Below are positions 60,607 through 64,000 of a stretch of DNA of 64,000 bases, piece by piece. Both the position numbers and the translations under genes were made by a program. Source of the stretch: Conexibacter sp. SYSU D00693 (GTDB lineage Bacteria > Actinomycetota > Thermoleophilia > Solirubrobacterales > Solirubrobacteraceae); NCBI RefSeq assembly GCF_017084525.1, contig NZ_CP070950.1, forward strand, positions 62,001 through 126,000, in the 5' to 3' direction. A model generated the notes under the pieces. It was not told where the DNA came from. It did not search any database and worked only from the letters and a program-made list of their open reading frames with translations. Every line of letters starts with the position of its first letter. Position 1 is the stretch's first letter.

Positions 60607-61908
60607 GTGGACCTGCGCAAGGCCTACGTGCAGCGCACCGTCGAGGAGCGCGGGGTGCGCTTCGTGCGCCTGTGGTTCGTCGACGTCCTCGGCGCCCTGA
60701 AGTCCCTCGCGGTCCCGGTCTCGGAGCTCGACGCCGCGCTGGAGGAGGGCGTGGGCGTCGACGGCTCCGCGCTCGAGGGCGCCGCGCGCAAGCGCGAGCG
60801 CGACGTCATCGCGATGCCCGACCCGGGCACCTTCGCGCTGCTGCCGTGGCGCGGCGGCGACGTCGCCCGGATGTTCTGCAGCCTCGAGCAGCCCGGCGGC
60901 GCGCCGGCGCCCGCCGACTCCCGCGCGGTCCTGGCACGCGTCCTGGAGTCGATCGCCGACCTCGGGTGGACCGCCCAGGTCGGGGCCGAGCTGGAGTTCT
61001 TCCTCTTCGCCGACGACGGGGACGGCGCGGCGCCGCGGCCGCTCGACGCCGGCAACTACTTCGACCTCACGCCGCTGGACGAGGGCAGCGACTTCCGGCG
61101 GCGCACCATCGACCTGCTCGAGCAGCTCGGCATCCCCGTGAAGGCCAGCCACCACGAGGTCGGCCCGAGCCAGCACGAGATCCAGCTCGCGCATACCGAC
61201 GCGCTGTCGATGGCCGACGCCATCACGACCTTCCGCCTGGCGGTCAAGGAGGTCGCCAGCGAGCTCGGCGTCTTCGCGACGTTCATGCCCAAGCCGCTCG
61301 AGCGCCACGCCGGCAGCGGCATGCACCTGCACCTGTCGCTCTTCGACGGCTCGCGCAACGCGTTCTTCTCGCCCGACCCCGGCGAGCCGCTCTCCGCGCT
61401 GGGCCGCCAGTTCCTCGCCGGCCTGCTGGCCCACGCCGGCGAGCTCACGCTGCTGACCAACCAGTGGGTGAACTCCTACAAGCGGCTGGCCAACGGCTTC
61501 GAGGCCCCGCGCCACGTGCTGTGGACGCGCACCGGCGGCGCCGGCCTCGTGCGCGTCCCGTCCAACCGCCCGGACCGCGAGAGCGCCGCCCGCATCGAGC
61601 TGCGCTCGCCCGACCCCGGTGCCAACCCGTACCTCGCCTGCGCCCTCATCCTCGCCGCGGGCCTGCGCGGCATCGAGCGCGGCTACCAGCTGGCGCCCGA
61701 GGAGCACGGCGGCGTGACCCACGAGGCGCCGCTGCTGCCCTCCGACCTGCGCGAGGCGACCGACGCCTTCGCGTCCTCGGAGCTCGCCCGTGAGACGCTC
61801 GGGGACGCGCTCGTCGACCTCGTCGTCGCCAACAAGCGCGCGGAGTGGGACGCCTACCAGTCCACCGTCACCCAGTGGGAGCTCGAGCGCTTCCTGCGCT
61901 CCCTGTAG
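60607..61908 (+). CDS. glnA: Glutamine synthetase, type I family
   Basis: A 433-residue enzyme making glutamine from glutamate, ammonium and ATP. The N-terminal beta-grasp domain has RFVRLWFVDVLGALKSL; the catalytic domain has VGAELEFFLF, KASHHEVGPSQHEI (metal-binding Glu and His residues), GSGMHLHLSLF, and SNRPDRESAARIELRSPDPG. It is shorter than the adenylylated GlnA1 type and no NLYD-type adenylylation loop was seen, so it resembles the secondary actinobacterial GS group. An ATG frame 27 codons upstream overlaps the GlnR box and was rejected. It would assimilate the ammonium made by NirBD. Confidence 0.93.
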   Translation: MDLRKAYVQRTVEERGVRFVRLWFVDVLGALKSLAVPVSELDAALEEGVGVDGSALEGAARKRERDVIAMPDPGTFALLPWRGGDVARMFCSLEQPGGAPAPADSRAVLARVLESIADLGWTAQVGAELEFFLFADDGDGAAPRPLDAGNYFDLTPLDEGSDFRRRTIDLLEQLGIPVKASHHEVGPSQHEIQLAHTDALSMADAITTFRLAVKEVASELGVFATFMPKPLERHAGSGMHLHLSLFDGSRNAFFSPDPGEPLSALGRQFLAGLLAHAGELTLLTNQWVNSYKRLANGFEAPRHVLWTRTGGAGLVRVPSNRPDRESAARIELRSPDPGANPYLACALILAAGLRGIERGYQLAPEEHGGVTHEAPLLPSDLREATDAFASSELARETLGDALVDLVVANKRAEWDAYQSTVTQWELERFLRSL

Positions 61909-61914
61909 CCGGCC

Positions 61915-62598
61915 GTGGCCGAGGCCTGGATCTACACCGACCCCGACGCCGACGGCGACGCCGCCGGCGAGGTCGCGCGGGTCCTGGCCGACCTGGGCTT
62001 CGCCCCGCGCAGGGTGACCGCCAACGGCTCGCTGCGCCCCGAGGGCGACGGCGTCGCGGCGGGCCGCCCGCCCGACCTCGCGCTCGTCCTGGGCGACGTC
62101 GGCCTGTGCGCGCGGCTCGAGAGCGACGAGGACCTCGGCGACGTCCCCGTCCTCGTGGCGGTCGACGACGAGGACCTCGAGTCCGGCGCGGTGCACGAGG
62201 GCCACGAGCTCGTGGTCCTGCCGATCCGGCCGGTCGAGCTGCGCGCGCGCATCGCCCGCGCCCGCCGCCGCGTCACCGGCGTCACCGACGACGAGGTCGT
62301 CCGCGTCGGCTCGCTCGAGGTGAACCTCGCGACCTACCAGGTCGCCGTCGACGGCAAGCCGGTCGACTTCACCTACCTCGAGTACGAGCTCCTGAAGTTC
62401 CTCGTCACCCACCCCGGGCGCGTCTTCAGCCGCGAGGCGCTGCTGAGCCGCGTCTGGGGCTTCGACTACTACGGCGGCGCGCGGACGGTCGACGTCCACG
62501 TGCGACGGGTCCGGGCGAAGCTCGGCACCGAGCACGCCCAGCGGATCAAGACCGTGCGCAGCGTCGGCTACCTCTTCGAGGGAGAGGCCCAGCGATGA
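61915..62598 (+). CDS. glnR: GlnR-like orphan OmpR-family nitrogen regulator
   Basis: A 227-residue regulator. The N-terminal 115 residues have the length of a receiver, but the phosphorylation site is not conserved (DLALVLGDVGL where a normal receiver has its Asp on strand 3). The C-terminal winged helix (LEVNLATYQVAVDGK, TYLEYELLKFLVTHPGRVFS, RVWGFDYYGGARTVDVHVRRVRAKLG) is very close to what I remember of actinobacterial GlnR. It lies 6 bases after glnA and near two GlnR-type boxes, which supports the identity. The trpD2-like gene overlaps its stop. Confidence 0.82.
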   Translation: MAEAWIYTDPDADGDAAGEVARVLADLGFAPRRVTANGSLRPEGDGVAAGRPPDLALVLGDVGLCARLESDEDLGDVPVLVAVDDEDLESGAVHEGHELVVLPIRPVELRARIARARRRVTGVTDDEVVRVGSLEVNLATYQVAVDGKPVDFTYLEYELLKFLVTHPGRVFSREALLSRVWGFDYYGGARTVDVHVRRVRAKLGTEHAQRIKTVRSVGYLFEGEAQR

Positions 62599-63635
62599 CC
62601 GACCTCAGCACGCAGCCCGTCCGGGGGCGCGCCGGCTACGCCGGCTTCCGCTCCGTCATCAAGGCGGTGGCCACCGGCCCGCGGGGCTCGCGCGACCTCA
62701 CCTTCGACGAGGCGCGCGAGGCCGGCGCCGCGCTGCTGGCCGGCGACGTCACGCCGGCACAGGCCGGCGCGTTCCTCATCGGCCTGCGCGTCAAGGGCGA
62801 GGCGGCCGACGAGCTCGCCGGCCTGGCGCAGGCGTTGCGCGACCGGGCGACGGCGCTGCGCGCGCCGGACGGCGGCGGGCCGCTCGTCGTCAGCGCCGGC
62901 GCGTTCGACGGCATCGCCGAGGCGCCGCCGCTGTCGCTGGCCGCGGGCGCGTGCGCCACGGCGGCCGGCGCCCGCGTGGTCGTCGCCTGTGGCAGCCGCA
63001 TCGGGCCCAAGCACGGCGTGACGGCCGCCGACGTCCTCGGCGCGCTCGGCGGCCCGGCACGGCCCGGGCCCGAGGAGTCCGCGGCGCTCCTCGCGCGCGC
63101 GGGGATGACGGTGGTGCACGCCGGCGAGTCGCTGCCCGGCTGGGAGGGCCTGGCCGAGGTGCGCAACGAGGTCGGGCTCCGCGGCCCGGTGCACTCGGCC
63201 GAGAAGCTCGTCGACTGGTTCGGCGCGCGGCGCTTCGTCGTCGGCCACACCCACGGCGGCTACGCGCCGCGGCTGCTCGGCGCGCTCGAGCGCCTCGGCG
63301 CCGACCACGCCGTCGCCCTGCGCGGGGTGGAGGGCTCCGACGTGCTGCGCCCCGGCCGGCCGGTCGCCGCGACGCTCGCGGGGCCGGTCGAGCTGCCCGA
63401 GCGCCTCGGGCTCATCCTGCGCGGCGACCCGGACCCGGAGCTCGCCGGGGGTCTCACGCGCGCGGTGCTGGCGGGCGACGAGCACGGCGCCGCGCGCCGC
63501 GCCGTCGTGCTCAGCAGCGCGGTCCGGCTGCTCGCGGCCGGCGTGGCGACCGACCCCGCCGAGGGCGTGCGCCGCAGCGAGGCGGCGCTGGCCGACGGCC
63601 GCGCCGCCGCGGTGCTCGACGCGCTCGTCGGCTGA
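62595..63635 (+). CDS. TrpD2/YbiB-like glycosyl transferase-family protein
   Basis: A 346-residue protein with the fold of anthranilate phosphoribosyltransferase: helical N domain (LTFDEAREAGAALLAGDVTPAQAGAFLIGLRVKGE) and nucleoside-phosphorylase-like body (GSRIGPKHGVTAADVLGALGG). The GTGGD phosphoribosyl-binding loop of true TrpD is replaced (SAGAFDG), so it is likely not tryptophan biosynthesis but the TrpD2/YbiB group, some of which bind nucleic acid. It overlaps the glnR stop by 4 bases (ATGA), placing it in the nitrogen operon. Its role there is unknown. Confidence 0.8.
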   Translation: MTDLSTQPVRGRAGYAGFRSVIKAVATGPRGSRDLTFDEAREAGAALLAGDVTPAQAGAFLIGLRVKGEAADELAGLAQALRDRATALRAPDGGGPLVVSAGAFDGIAEAPPLSLAAGACATAAGARVVVACGSRIGPKHGVTAADVLGALGGPARPGPEESAALLARAGMTVVHAGESLPGWEGLAEVRNEVGLRGPVHSAEKLVDWFGARRFVVGHTHGGYAPRLLGALERLGADHAVALRGVEGSDVLRPGRPVAATLAGPVELPERLGLILRGDPDPELAGGLTRAVLAGDEHGAARRAVVLSSAVRLLAAGVATDPAEGVRRSEAALADGRAAAVLDALVG

Positions 63636-63638
63636 GGG

Positions 63639-64000
63639 TCAGGCCTCGTCGGCCAGCGCCGCGACGACGCCCTCGAGGAGGTCGACCGCCTGCGCCATGC
63701 AGGCGAGGTCCAGGCGCTCGGGGACGTCGGTCGGCTTGTGGTAGTTCGCCGGCAGCTTCATGTCGTCCAGGCCGCCCAGGAGCATCGAGGGGTAGCCGGC
63801 GTGCAGGGGGATCTGGCCGTCGGAGGCGAAGGCGTTGCGCAGGCCGCGCCAGACCTCGATGCCCTTGGCGTCCGCCACGCGGTTGGCGAGGTCCTTCACG
63901 CGGTCGGTGTAGGCGTGCTGGACCAGGAAGCCCTCGGACTCGGCGATGACCAGGTGGCCCGAGCCGAGCGTCTCGAGCGCGATGAAGGTCGTGGTCGCCT
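63639..64000 (-). CDS. M28-family metallopeptidase, C-terminal part (truncated by window end)
   Basis: The last roughly 120 residues of a gene that begins beyond base 64000. The readable part has AFASDGQIPLHAGYPSMLL and the metal-ligand region NYHKPTDVPERLD, followed by a final helix, in the pattern of M28 aminopeptidases (zinc peptidases). The start, any signal peptide and the other ligands lie outside the window. It converges on the TrpD2-like gene with 3 bases between the stops. Confidence 0.7.
   Translation of the reverse strand, partial: ATTTFIALETLGSGHLVIAESEGFLVQHAYTDRVKDLANRVADAKGIEVWRGLRNAFASDGQIPLHAGYPSMLLGGLDDMKLPANYHKPTDVPERLDLACMAQAVDLLEGVVAALADEA

Overview
The window is 64 kb of very GC-rich, densely coded bacterial DNA. 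Starts are often GTG, and many neighbouring genes overlap by 4 bases (ATGA or GTGA). The gene families (actinobacterial GlnR with GlnR-box-like operators, a DUF4178/DUF2617/DUF4247/DUF350/SpeE cluster, ArsR, TetR and NarL-type regulators, abundant lipoproteins) and the frequent TANNNT hexamers 6-9 bases before start codons point to a high-GC actinobacterium. A member of the Thermoleophilia (Solirubrobacterales-like) is my best guess; this is inference, since no rRNA is present. I found no rRNA, CRISPR array, insertion sequence, integrase, phage or plasmid function, so this looks like ordinary chromosome.

Layout. 1-5 kb: DUF5718 protein, a flippase-like membrane protein, a mannitol dehydrogenase/HAD pair, a DUF5519-like protein and an FKBP isomerase. 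5-8.6 kb: fatty acid beta-oxidation operon (thiolase and FadJ-like enzyme) with a terminator and a candidate operator. 8.8-12.8 kb: zinc homeostasis (Fur/Zur regulator, zinc ABC transporter with a permease-binding protein fusion, divergent CxxC mini-protein). 12.8-18.5 kb: a lone receiver protein, a seven-gene cluster of small membrane proteins ending in a membrane-embedded spermidine-synthase-like enzyme, and an orphan lasso-B2-like protease. 18.5-24 kb: a YciE-like protein with an SR-rich tail, tRNA-His, and a TetR/MFS/MMPL drug-efflux locus whose MMPL gene carries a frameshift. 24-29.5 kb: siderophore-interacting protein, hydrolase, DUF808 protein, ABC-2 exporter, quinone oxidoreductase. 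29.5-37 kb: complete Kdp potassium system in the order F-A-C-B, with KdpD split into two genes. 37-40.5 kb: asymmetric heterodimeric ABC exporter. 40.5-54 kb: mixed regulators, lipoproteins, SPFH protein, two-component and ECF sigma genes and a secreted S15 peptidase. 54-63.6 kb: nitrate/nitrite assimilation (NirD, NirB, fused NasA-NasB), glutamine synthetase, GlnR and a TrpD2-like protein. The window ends inside an M28 peptidase gene.

The clearest functional unit is the nitrogen cassette. Two GlnR-box-like sites with the spacing GTNAC-n6-GAAAC-n6-GTNAC-n6-GAAAC (two half-sites degenerate) lie just before nasA and nirB. Both are followed after exactly 10 bases by a CACNNT hexamer and a start codon, and a GlnR-family gene sits in the same block. 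Other units whose parts fit together are the Zur-like regulator with the znu genes, and the Kdp structural genes with their divided sensor. Function calls come from remembered family motifs read by eye; no database search was run.
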